This document shows positions 24,061-34,757 of a DNA stretch of 64,000 bases, piece by piece. The notes under the pieces were generated by a model that saw nothing but the letters and a program-made list of their open reading frames with translations, searched no databases and was not told where the DNA came from. Where the stretch lies: contig OY821518.1 of the NCBI GenBank assembly GCA_963682025.1, positions 147,747,095 to 147,811,094 of the forward strand, written 5' to 3'. Origin of the DNA: Cordilura impudica. Taxonomy: Eukaryota; Arthropoda; Insecta; Diptera; Scathophagidae. The position numbers and the translations under genes are program-made. Position 1 is the first letter of the stretch. The number at the start of each line of letters is the position of its first letter.

Positions 24061-25612
24061 TATATAGTGTGCGTCTAATGATAAGGTCGTTTACTTTTTT
24101 TCGGTTTAAGCAAAAGTTAAAAGCGAAGTGCATTACAGTTCTCCTAAAATATTTGCTGTTTATAAAAGCATCATGTGCTCCTATTTGTTTACCGTAAGTT
24201 CTAATTATAAAGGAAAATATGAAACAAGTGCATTTTAACATGCGTCAAAATGATAAGGTCAGTGCATATAATTCAAATAAAACAATATTCATTTATTATT
24301 TTTTTTAATTTAATTTAGTTTATAAATTCACCTTTTTATGTATTGTTTTATAAATGCGATTAGGCATAGAATTTAACAAATTTTCTAGAGTTTCTAGCTT
24401 TATATCCCGCCAAGCATTCAAAATTGCTACTTTTAACACTCCCATCACATTATACTGATGGTTTTCAGCATAAACTTCCCGCGCAAGTAGTCCCCACATA
24501 TTCTCCATAACATTAAGATCTGGAGAACTTGACGGCCATTCCATAACAGACACTTCATGTTCCTCAAACCAGGACTTAGTTGACATGGATTGCGGCATTG
24601 TCTTGTTGAAATTGAAAATTTTTTTGGCGATGTGCGGCCAAGTATGGCAGCAAATTATTTGACAGCACTCGTTGCTACTCCAGACTATCCATCCGAGTGG
24701 AAGGAAACGCTAATGCCAGGGTTCCACTTATACTAAACGCTACTCAAACCATTAAAGAACCCCCACCGAAATACATGGGTTCCTTTCTCAAATCTCGCCA
24801 ATAATCTCTCAAACCATCTGGACCATCGAGATTAAATTTTTTTCAGCTGAAAAAATAATCTTCAAAACAAAAAATTAGAAAATTAGTGAAATGGATACCT
24901 GCTGCCAGTTTGCAAAAATTAGTACCTGATGCCAGTTAGTTGACATGTGTTTTTTCGCAAATTCTAAACGTTTCATTTTATGATTTGCGTTCAAACATGG
25001 AGCTTTCTTTAGTTTAGCTCGGATAATGTGGGGCTGTGCTTTAATGGATCGCAAAACCGTACTTTTTGACGCATTCAAACCCAATAGCATTTTAATATTA
25101 TTTGCGCTGAGTACAGTGTTTGAAGTCATTCTGGAAATTTGACGAATTTTACGCACAGAGAGGATTTTTGGTCGACCAGAACTTTTTGCTCACCATATTT
25201 CTCAGGATCTTTAAGATACTTTTGCACTAATTTTGCATGTCGAAAAATGCATTAGTCTGACCCTTCTCAATTTCTGACAATGCTTTTCCCCGTCCCATTT
25301 TATTTCAATTTGGATATTTCATAAACAAAAATTTCACAGAAAGAACAATGCGCTAATGATTACTGAAAAATTAGCACTGACCTTAACATTTTGACTCATT
25401 GCAAATTTAAGTTTTTCAATGCATCAAAATGATAATTCTTGATATTTTGGTTTATAAATAGAACTAACGGTAAACAATTGAGAGCAAATGATGTATTTGA
25501 AAACAACATTTGAGCAACAAGTATTTTAGTTAACGGTTCTATGCAATACATTTTATAATTTTGCAAAAAAAAAAAGAGAAATTGATTGACTTTATCATTT
25601 AGAATAATTATG
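24061..25612 (-). mobile_element. Tc1-like element with long terminal repeats (IR/DR type)
   Basis: Arms of about 200 bp match in inverse orientation. For example TTGTTTACCGTAAGTTCTA near 24185 pairs with the complement near 25468. Each arm contains two copies of a site like TCAAAATGATAAGGTCAGTGC: 24070 and 24245 on the left, 25385 and 25590 on the right. This inner and outer direct-repeat layout is that of IR/DR Tc1 elements. The transposase lies on the minus strand. Boundaries are approximate to about 10 bases. Confidence 0.8.
24320..25298 (-). pseudogene. Tc1-like transposase (DD34E type), broken
   Basis: The start codon is at 25298 (MGRGKALSEIEKGQ), a start seen in fly Tc1-like transposases. 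The helix-turn-helix region follows with a stop inside it (about 25240), then LNASKSTVLRSIKAQPHI and KRLEFAKKHM (25080-24950). The first catalytic Asp segment is replaced by unrelated residues. FNLDGPDGL and FGGGSLMV follow in another frame, then FQFQQDNAAIHV with the second Asp (about 24610), and WPSSSPDLNVMENMWGLL with the catalytic Glu (about 24540-24490). The C terminus is at 24320. Several frameshifts; inactive. Confidence 0.85.
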
Positions 25613-25639
25613 TAAACGGTTCCCCCAATAACTGGGAGG

Positions 25640-26148
25640 GGAACATAATTCCGAAGTACGAGAGAAGCTTCTACAGTTCCAGGCCAAATATGAAGCGACC
25701 GCTACGGGCATTCCCCGCAAAGATTACCAAAGTTTGTCGTTACTACGGGACTCCATCACAATAACAACCGAGTTAGAGGAAACTCGAAAAGTGCAAAACA
25801 ATGACCTAGCTACGAAGACTTCATGCACGTAAGGTCGTCCGCTAATAAATTGGAAAATGGTTACAGACCAGGTGCGAAAATGGGGCATGAATTCATCGAG
25901 AGGCTGGAAGAGTTAGATAATACGTACACAATTGAGATCAATGTATTACCAAAGATGAAACTTGAAGTCATGACTCGAAGAGCACTTACCTACTTCTGCC
26001 ATACTAACCACTAGTGGACCAAAGGACTTCCTAAAATATTTCCTATGGCCACGATATTTCAAACGTCTCAAAATAGTCATCAGAAAACTAAAGAATTATA
26101 TAAAAATTATATTTTAGCGATGCAAGATCTAATGCGGCAAACAAGCTA
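25640..26148 (+). pseudogene. gypsy-type retrotransposon gag remnant, left part
   Basis: Broken frames, among them VREKLLQFQAKYEATATG near 25655, and MQDLMRQTSY just before 26148. The second piece joins the start of the part beyond 28538 when the Transib C insertion is removed: MRQTSY.P plus EEQKIERIF is a usual gypsy-family capsid sequence. A base has been lost near the joint. Only the gag assignment of the last 40 bases is firm. The region 25640-26100 is assigned by position. Confidence 0.45.
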
Positions 26149-26479
26149 CACCGCACTGTGGCGGAAATTTTGATTTCATTGGCCAAAAGTCTAATTTGTT
26201 TTGTCACCAATTTTTAAAATTTTAACGCCGTTTTGTAGCTAATTAATCCAGATTAAGGTAGCCAAAATAAGGTCAAACTATTGATAATTGTGGGCGTAGC
26301 ATGCTGTCAAAATCAACTGTTTTTTTAATCTCAGAAGGAAGTGATTTTTTTTTTGTTCTTTTATCAAAAGTATATGGTTGGTTGGTAGGATTTTAGTCTT
26401 TAGTTGTTGTAAGTGGTCACAGTTCTACCGTCTAATGTTAGGTGCGATATAAAGTATTTATTAAACTACTAAGTTTTTG

Positions 26480-27062
26480 TCAAATTTCAACTTTAGTGGA
26501 AGAGATCTTATAGGGACCAAAAGGGAACAAGGAACGTATGCCACCCGGAGAAAGTGTCCTCTTTAACTCTGTATATACTTTTGCACCCGTGACGACCCGT
26601 GCGTAGAACACTTTTTTCATTTTAATGAACTTACTCAAAAAATTTCAAATAATGGTACTCTGCCCACGTTTCAATTCAATATTCATGCAAAGATATTTTG
26701 TAGTTCGGGTTACAAGATTGTGGAACACAATATTGCCATATAGTAATAGGAACTTTTCATACTCTTCATCTAGGTTCAACAGTTTAATTTTATCACTTAT
26801 CTAATGCTTTTAGTACATACATGTCACTCACTATCTTTTACCACTTTCTGGGAATTAATAAGCAAACCTTTATTCGTGATAGGGAATCTTTTATTAATCT
26901 TTCAGTTTATATATATATTTATATATATACATTTTTTTATAGCTATCTAATAATATCATTGTAATTGTATATCTGTTAATTTATGTTATCTGTAATCGGT
27001 TGGCCTCAATTGGCTTTAAGATTATCTCTATAAATTAATAAATAAATAAATAAAATAAATAA
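26480..27062 (+). mobile_element. LINE 3' end (CR1/Jockey-like) inside Transib C
   Basis: The frame at about 26692-26802 reads YFVVRVTRLWNTILPYSNRN and ends SRFNSLILSLI, the familiar C terminus of CR1- or Jockey-type reverse transcriptases. The 3' untranslated part includes GGCCTCAATTGGCTTTAAGA and ends in an (AAAT)n tail at 27030-27062. The 5' limit and the target duplication were not found. Confidence 0.6.
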
Positions 27063-27416
27063 ATAATTTAAACAGGTCTATAAGTATACAATGGTGTATT
27101 AAATTTGTGCTTTAGGTATTTTATAGCTTATAATAGTCATTATTTGTTCTATTACCATAATATATTTGTAAGTAAGAATGTCAATACACAGAGGATGTAA
27201 TTAATTAGTAACCTGGGTTTTTTTTTATTACCATACCTTTTTTATACCTTTTTATTTTACCTAACAATGCACTACTGCAACTAGTAAAGAAAACACACAC
27301 AGGTAATTCATTTGTTTAATTCATATTTTAGGTAGTAATGCACTGAGGCCATTTTCTTACCTTTTTATTTTACCTATCAGAGCTTGTAAGAAAGTGACAT
27401 TTCAATACAAACTCAA

Positions 27417-28030
27417 TTGCTATATTATATTTCAGCAATAACAGTCGCAAATAAAAGTATTCAGAAAAATATGGAGAGCTGCAGTTATAGAGAACTGGCC
27501 GAAGAGTATTTTAGAAACAAAAACCAGGAAGATGTTCTTAGTTACGTTAAAATAAAATTTAACTTAAATTCGTGTAGCACTGAAATACAAGAGCAATTAT
27601 CGTCAAAGCACTAAAAAACGCTACAAAGGAGTTAGCTGCAGTAAACAAAAGTTTTATATAAAAAGTGCAAACTGGCCAACAGTAAAGCAAGATAACGCTG
27701 GAAGACCACGCAAATCATTGGACAACTGCAGCGATAGGTTAAAGATGTTAACGATAAAATTGGATGTACAGATATGAAAGAAACTTTCCTACATTAATTA
27801 CGATTACAGAAACAATTAACAAAAGTGGATATCGTTGAAAAAGTTACTAAAGCTAGGCCAGTGAGGACAAAACGAATTCTTAAAAGTGTACCAACTTCGA
27901 GCAATGCAAAAAGGTTTTTTTACCCACATATGTATGAAATGTTTTTATTAAAAAAGATTCAAAAAATAAAAACCTTTATTTTCATATCAAAATCAGAATC
28001 ATTCCGCCAATGTGCAGCAGATTTATTTTG
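27417..28030 (+). pseudogene. Transib C transposase, N-terminal remnant
   Basis: The first frame (MESCSYRELAEEYFRNKNQE, then DVLSYVKIKF) aligns with CYRDLADIYFQRNDVDGVI at the start of Transib A (53390). Further on, AGRPRKSLDNCSDRLK near 27700 matches KKGRPAKPIDGCSEISRR of A. Later, KARPVRTKRILKSVPT near 27855 matches EASPRRTERILKSIPT of A. The whole catalytic core is missing. Compared with A, this copy ends where the core would begin. Confidence 0.8.
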
Positions 28031-28533
28031 CTAAAATTAACAAATTTGACAGCAAAAAATTTAAAATTTTCCTGTAGTAAGAAGACTTTTATGTAATATT
28101 ACTAATGTTTTGTTAAGCGTAAATATTCTTTGAGTGTAAACAAATTTGCAAATTTGACAGAAAAAAATTTTAAATTTTTCAGTAGTAATAGCAAATTTTC
28201 CACTTGATTTTACTTTTTTTTGTGTACATATTTTTTTGAGAGTAAACATTTAAAAAAAAAAATCCACTGTTACAAAAAATGCTTATAATTATTATAAAAA
28301 TCCAAATATGAAATTTTTTAATATATATAAAAAAAAAAAACGGATATTTCACGCTAAAAATTGAATTCAACTTTGACCCAGAATTCCTTAAAAAGTACTC
28401 AATCAATTTTATTAAAGTTAAAACTGACTCAAGTTCAACTAAATATCTATCCATTAAAAAATTACTAAAATATTTGGATCGGTTCAAAAGTGACAGAATT
28501 TTGGCCACTGAAAAACGATTTTCAGCCACTGTG

Positions 28534-28905
28534 CACCGAAGAACAAAAGATTGAGCGAATCTTTAGGAGATCTCTGCTTGAATATCTTTTTTATATTCGC
28601 CAGAATGGTTTTAGATTTTTGATTTTGGACAAACTAATGGAACTAGAACAACGCCGCGTAATTACATCCCCAGGAGAACACTCCAAAAAGAAGCCGGTAT
28701 CTCCAACAATCCCACGAACCGCGTGTCGTAAGTGTGTCGAAGAAGACCATTTCGAGATGAACTGTTGGAACGAACAAATTCTTTTCTGATGGGAATGCGG
28801 ACGTTGTGCTATCCGCACAATCCATTGTTGTCGTCGACAGTCGGAAAACGACAGATGGGCTCGTACCAACCGAGGGGATACGGGTCAAAAAAGTCAAAAT
28901 TACCC
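28534..28905 (+). pseudogene. gypsy-type gag remnant, right part, with zinc knuckles
   Basis: EEQKIERIFRRSLLEYLFYI at about 28540-28600 is the end of a gypsy-type capsid domain. CRKCVEEDHFEMNC near 28728-28770 is a zinc knuckle of the C..C....H....C form. A second Cys cluster follows in the next frame (about 28790-28840). It continues the gag remnant found before 26148. Confidence 0.7.
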
Positions 28906-28959
28906 CTCGCCACTAAATACTTCAATCGCATTAACTTCGAACTGACGCATAGCTAACTG

Positions 28960-29300
28960 TAAATAAAAAAAAATTCATTTAATTTTAATAATGTTTTATT
29001 TATTTAAATTTTGCTCAGCAGCTCAGTTCGTGCTCGATTTATCCTCTAAGGAAAGTGTGTTCATTGAATAAAATCCACTTAATTTATAATACAAAAAGGC
29101 TTACATAGTAACTTCGTATAAAGAGGGAAAGTGTAACAACGGAACAAAACACCTTTAGCAAGATTTATAAGTACAACACAACGATCATTGCACAACCCCA
29201 AAAGGTTGACTGTTTTTGATCGTTTTATTATTTTGCGTGTAATACGATATTTTTATATTTCGATAGCCAAAAATGTCCTTGTAGGTAATAACGAATATGA
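28960..29300. other. Unassigned sequence between gag and protease remnants
   Basis: AT-rich, with no frame recognised. It may be a further insertion in the retrotransposon. Confidence 0.3.
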
Positions 29301-29309
29301 TTTATGCTA

Positions 29310-30700
29310 CATCCCATCAAACTAAAAGGAAGTAGTATTAGCGCAATGATCGATACCGATGCCACTAGCTGTTTTATTAGTGAAGCGATTGCTCACACCA
29401 TTGGGCCAATGCACAAATGATGTCCAAATAATTTCAGCGTAGAAGCCAAACAAACAAATCTCCCTGGCAATCGAAACAATGCTATAACTAGGCAATCGAC
29501 CAGTTGCGCTCCATTTGTTATGCCAAATACTGCAGGGGATATAATTATAGGATTAGATTTCCTTCGTGAATGCTGTGCCACCCTTACATGTGCCTGACTT
29601 CAATGTGACTTTCCTCTTTTACCACGTAAAAATCCAAATGTGCTGGAAGTAAAGCGTCACGTGGTATCAATAAATATCGTCACCCGATAGCACCACAATC
29701 TTCGTACCAGGCCAGACAAAGCAATAGACAGTTATTCCGAACTCAGGACAGCTCCGGGATCCTTCAGAACCGTTAGTGGTAAGTGTAAATTTCGTTGAAT
29801 TACCTGGTATAATAAGAAAATTTCTAGAAGAAGACCTACAAAAACTCCGAGAATTGTACGGTGGATCAACAGCTGCAAAACATCGTATAGTTATGAGAGA
29901 TGACAAGCTTTTTAAGTTAAGATATGCACCCAATCAATGTTAGCAATTATTGAGAACAAGGCAACGAGCTTGTCGTAGCTTGTTGTATTGAGCCATCCCG
30001 GTATCCATATAGCTCTCTAATCACACCAGTACAAAAGGATCCAGGATCCAGGATCCATCCTGGAGACTATCTACAGATTTTCGAGATCTAAACAGTAAAT
30101 GTGAGCCCGATGCGTACCTACTTCCAAAAATTTCTAGGCCGCGATCTCATAACCACTAATATCAATGCTGAAAAGGACAAACACTGGAAAAGGACGGAAT
30201 AACAACAAACGGCCTTTGAGGCCCTAACAAACAAATTGACTAAAGCTCATGTCCATTTCCATGTCCTGTCGCATGTCCTGATTTCACTGAATTATTCATC
30301 CTGCATACAGACGGTAGTGACCATGATTTTATCACCGGCATGCTCTCCGAAACTACCGTGAGGAAATCGGTGTCCGTCACAAGTTTTCGGCCCCTTATTG
30401 CCCACAAGAGAATCCCACAGAACGAGCCATCTGAACCATTAAAAGAATGACAGCCCAAGTCACGAGTATTTTCCTTACCATCTAGCCTGACTATCAACAC
30501 CAGTCCCTCTGAATCTACAGGATATAACCCCGCGTATCTCGCTCAGGGAAGTGAACCATGAATCAAATATGGGAACCGGTACTTCTAATATCAGTCCAGA
30601 AGAACTCCAGGAAGTCTTCAAAATTGTACGATACAAACTCACTAAGAAACTCACCGCAGAAGAATCTAGAAACCTAAGATCGGGAGTCTGTTCTAGTAAA
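29310..30700 (+). pseudogene. gypsy-type pol remnant: protease, RT, RNase H, integrase pieces
   Basis: In order: a protease with MIDTDATSCFISEAIAH (29346-29395), where the active-site DTG reads DTD. Later GDIIIGLDFLREC. Fragments of the spacer and reverse transcriptase follow (frame-broken; STDFRDLN near 30075). Next is an RNase H-like start, AFEALTNKLTKAHVHFH then TDGSDHDF (30210-30330). Then an integrase piece, FSAPYCPQENPTERAI (30383-30430). Large parts of the reverse transcriptase and integrase cores are deleted. No LTRs or primer-binding site were identified. Inactive. Confidence 0.7.
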
Positions 30701-30730
30701 AAATCATCCACTTTTTGCTGGCAGAAATTT

Positions 30731-31100
30731 TATGGGAATACTTTTTTTGGTTTGATTTTTTTTTATTTATTTCATTGAAAGTTTAATTTTTGAAGTGAAA
30801 ATAATTTTTCGCGTGAAAAAAAAGTGGACTAAATTCTTTTTGTGCATATATGTTGAAATATTCAGAGAACTGAAGTAGGTAATAAATGAATAAATTTTGA
30901 AAATTATACCGATTAACTTATACGTAATTTATACCAATTGGCGATTCATCTTTCCATTTGCGACCTGTAGTTTGAACACAAGGATTTAATTATTACACCT
31001 TGAACACACAGTTTTATAGAGTTCTAGTAACAATTAACGTTCATCTCATGCCATTACTTGATTACAAAATGGTAAATATACTCGAATTTGATATTAAATT
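30731..31100. other. AT-rich sequence without a gene
   Basis: Nothing recognised. Confidence 0.4.
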
Positions 31101-31145
31101 ATAGTGCGTTGGTTAACTTAAATAAGCAATCAATTAAAACTTATA

Positions 31146-31797
31146 ACGGGTGATTTTTTAAGAGCTTGATAACTTTTTTTAAAAAAAAAACGCATAAAAT
31201 TTGCAAAATCTCATCGGTTCTTTATTTGAAACGTTAGATTGGTCCATGACATTTACTTTTTGAAGATAATTTCATTTAAATGTTGACCGCGGCTGCGTCT
31301 TAGGTGGTCCATTCGGAAAGTCCAATTTTGGGCAACTTTTTCGAGCATTTCGGCCGGAATAGCCCGAATTTCTTCGGAAATGTTGTCTTCCAAAGCTGGA
31401 ATAGTTGCTGGCTTATTTCTGTAGACTTTAGACTTGACGTAGCCCCACAAAAAATAGTCTAAAGGCGTCAAATCGCATGATCTTGGTGGCCAACTTACCG
31501 GTCCATTTCTTGAGATGAATTGTTCTCCGAAGTTTTCCCTCAAAATGGCCATAGAATCGCGAGCTGTGTGGCATGTAGCGCCATCTTGTTGAAACCACAT
31601 GTCAACCAAGTTCAGTTCTTCCATTTTTGGCAACAAAAAGTTTGTTAGCATCGAACGATAGCGATCGCCATTCACCGTAACGTTGCGTCCAACAGCATCT
31701 TTGAAAAAATACGGTCCAATGATTCCACCAGCGTACAAACCACGTGTTCTGTCAAATACTAATGCATGAAAATCCTAACCTCAAAAAAATCACCCGT
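31146..31797 (-). mobile_element. Short Tc1/mariner-superfamily element, 652 bp
   Basis: Terminal inverted repeats ACGGGTGATTTTTT at both ends, flanked by TA at 31144-31145 and 31798-31799. It keeps the C-terminal part of a transposase on the minus strand. It has inserted into the short repeat also found at 16300-16452. Confidence 0.93.
31253..31738 (-). pseudogene. mariner-type transposase, C-terminal 161 codons, open
   Basis: The frame is uninterrupted. WFQQDGATCHTARDSMAIL carries the second catalytic Asp. SWPPRSCDLTPLDYFLWGYV carries the third acidic residue, 36 residues later. The C terminus MDHLRRSRGQHLNEIIFKK is typical of the insect family often annotated with DUF4817. The DNA-binding domain and the first catalytic Asp are deleted, so it cannot act alone. 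The lack of frameshifts and the sharp ends suggest a fairly recent insertion. Confidence 0.88.
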
Positions 31798-31869
31798 TAT
31801 ATTAACAACGTAGTATACTAAAGTTTCAAGTATAATGTTTATTAACGCCCATCTAAATGAAATTAATTT

Positions 31870-33700
31870 TAATATACAAATGGTAGTATGCTACGTACTC
31901 GAAAACTGTTCAAAACTTTCTTTGTTGTTTAATCAATTTGTAGTAAGGATGGGTCGTGTTTGTTACGACCAGTTTAAAAATTAGAACAAGCGTAAAAAGT
32001 GAGATAATCCACAGAATAAGTTTTGAAAAGTAGTATTTACTGCAACCGATGTTGAAAATCTTAAATCATCAAAAGATGAAAATATTTGATTCCAGACATT
32101 CCTAGTTGTTGCGTGGATGAATAGACAAAATTGTTGGTACCGTAAGTGACAAAAGAGATATTTCTTTTAGAGGTTGGTACAGAATTGAAAATCTCTTTTT
32201 TATTAAACTAAAACAACACAACCCTGCAATAAAAATATAGGATCTATTACTATAGGCTGGGGAGAGAATTAAAGAAACTGATAACATAACCCAACTGTAA
32301 TGATCTGGTAAGAAGGACGGTCCAGGAAAAGAGCAACATATGGCAATCCTAGCTCTTATATAAAAAACTTCGTAACACTGCCTGACTATTGCATATATTT
32401 GTCAATTGTAGCACCACAACCGCTTACTAATTTGATACTACATAGTAACTAAATAAATACAAAAAAATGTCGTCACCTGGTGACTTGTATCACTGAATCT
32501 GATATTGTCTTTAAGATAAAACTTCTAGCTGAGTTGTGTTTTTTTTTTTTTTTTTATTTTATGAAACATTGTAAACATTTCATTGACAATTGGAATTGGA
32601 ATATATTTGCCAATTTAATGCTCTAATCCACTACCTCATATGTACAAACAGACAAGGAGATGTACATCCCCTTACATATAAATGCAACAACAATTTAAAT
32701 TCTGTTTGTAACTTTGCTGGATGACAAATAAAACACATTGTTGTACGACATTACAATCCAACACGAATCAACGATACCAATACATATTTATGTACATGTT
32801 TATGTACATTATAGCGAAAAGAGCGGAAAAGGCAGTGCCTCGAATGAATTCATTGCGGAATTCTTTTGTGAATTTTTGCGTCAATTTTATACGCAATCAA
32901 CTCAAATATATTATTGTGTTTATACATATGTAATTTTCCATGAGGTGTCAATCGATCCAGTCGTTTGAATCGCAAATCTGTGGGATTAGTTTATTTTATG
33001 AAGTAGTTAATTCTCAAAGATTTATAAGTATAAAAATAATTCAGATTTTACGCCGGATTATAAGATATTTTTGGACACAAGAGCCAATCCACAAAGCAGC
33101 CACACAAAATTTCACTCATTTTTTAATTTATATTTTTTTTTAAATATCAATCCCTATAAATATTATAAAACTTTTTCGTTGTATGTTGATTTCTTTGTTT
33201 GTTTGTTTGTGTAAGCTTCAGGCCGAAATGGCCTGATCTAGACTATACTAAATCATGATTGGACAGAGGCCATCTCCCACTTAAATTTAAAATTTAAATG
33301 CTTTTTCTATTCTTCAGTTAAAAGAACATTAACACAACATGTTATTTTGCATGTTCTAAGAAATTTCGAAAGTAATGGAGAAATTCCAAGGCAGAGTGAA
33401 AATACTAGGCTAGTATAGTAAAACCTCCAAAGGGCTTGGCGTTCTCAGGTTAATCTCTTTTTTTGACCGTTTGTATTTTTTTCTTACCTTGATGTTTGTT
33501 TGCTTAGTTTTTCAGCTGTGGCTCAAGAACCATTGTTAATATCTCATTTCACTTATCAGCAAAGTCGTGAAACTTTTGACAAGTATGTTAATTTCCAATG
33601 TATGTAGGGGAAACAGTGGGCTATCTGGTAATTTTTGATTTCTTCGAATATATAGCAAAGGTTATGGGCGGTAGAGAAAGAGGTCTTAATATCATTTATC
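31870..33700. other. AT-rich sequence without a supported gene
   Basis: Two overlapping plus-strand frames near 32721-32968 contain no motif I recognise. Nothing else was found. Confidence 0.35.
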
Positions 33701-33734
33701 TCTTCTTTTTAAAGTTCTACATTCATTTCGGAAT

Positions 33735-34165
33735 AATTTACTGTAGGTCTGTGTGTCTGTCTGCCTATCCGCCTGTCAATCTCTCTATATATCTGTTTGC
33801 ATATCTGTCTACCCGCCTGCCTGTATGAGCTTTTTTTTGGCGATATGTGTATGTTCAGACCTAGTCCCCACCTATGAGCTTTACTTATTTGCCCTAAGAT
33901 CGAAATTATAATATAGCTCTTGGTCAATTTTTCATTATGTAAACTTATTACACCCATTATAGATCCATTCGCAGTCATAGCCCCCATGCAAATCTATCCA
34001 AAAACCAACTATTGGATAGATGTTTTAAAATTTGCTTTATATATGTTTTTGAAACAGTTTTATTTGGTTCAAGCTTATTTTGCTATAACCAATTAGTTGG
34101 ACCTAAGAGTCTTATTCTAAATTCAAGGTATAAGGAAAGTCGGTATAGACCGACATTACATGGTA
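33735..34165. repeat. Partial, decayed copy of the (CCGT)n-core repeat
   Basis: GTCTGTGTGTCTGTCTGCC, TTCAGACCTAGTCCCCA and AACCAATTAGTTGGACC are in the same order as in the copies at 20.6 and 47.5 kb. The end phrase GACCGAC is near 34150. Confidence 0.6.
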
Positions 34166-34752
34166 ATGACATTTCAATGTAAGAACATTAGATTCCCTGT
34201 AATGCCTTCACATGTTAACGTAAGCCGAAGTTGACAATTCATTACATTTTAAGAATGAAGGTAGCTGATAGAACATGAATCGAAACAGTATGTGTTTATG
34301 CCGAAGTATGTGTTTAAAAAAAATAGCTAGCTGAACTTTTTAAAGTAGCATAGACGCATGCTTATCCCAAAATTTTCGAATGAATTCCTTTAAACTCTGA
34401 TTCTAAGTGTAGATATTTGTAAATGGGGATGCTATTGCTTGGTAATAATTTTGCTTTTCAATTTCATTGTTATGTTCTTTGGCCTCTGCAAGTGCTATTG
34501 CTAGTGTTCCAACGACCAAATGAAAGAATGAATGAAAGTTCGTGCTTATTGTAAAATGCCAGCTATATCTCTCTTAGCATATCCTACAGTTTTGAGAGTT
34601 TCCTGTGAACATTTGTAATTGAAGTTTACGACATTTAAAACGTTTAGCAAAGCATGATATCTTCTAACATCAATATGATTGTTACGATTAAATGGTTTTT
34701 TGGTTGGATGGTTGCTTTACATTGTTATGCCAATATGCAGCACATTTGCCAC
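34166..34752. other. AT-rich sequence without a gene
   Basis: Nothing recognised. Confidence 0.4.
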
Positions 34753-34757
34753 CAGAG

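Larger units (their letters stand above)
26154..28533 (+). mobile_element. Transib C (2380 bp, internally deleted)
   Basis: A perfect 5-bp target duplication CACCG lies at 26149-26153 and 28534-28538. The left end is CACTGTGGCGGAAATTTTGA and the right end, read inward, CACAGTGGCTGAAAATCGTT. Both run into TGGCCAAAA. At each end a CAC heptamer is followed by 23 bases and then CAAAAGTCT or CAAAATTCT, the layout of a recombination signal. The 5-bp duplication and CAC termini are diagnostic of Transib. Inside it are a LINE 3' end (26480-27062) and the N-terminal part of a Transib transposase. It sits inside a gypsy gag. Confidence 0.9.

Noticed and set aside
32721..33143. Three overlapping open frames with mixed composition
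   Set aside because: No motif, splice context or repeat match; overlap in different frames points to chance.
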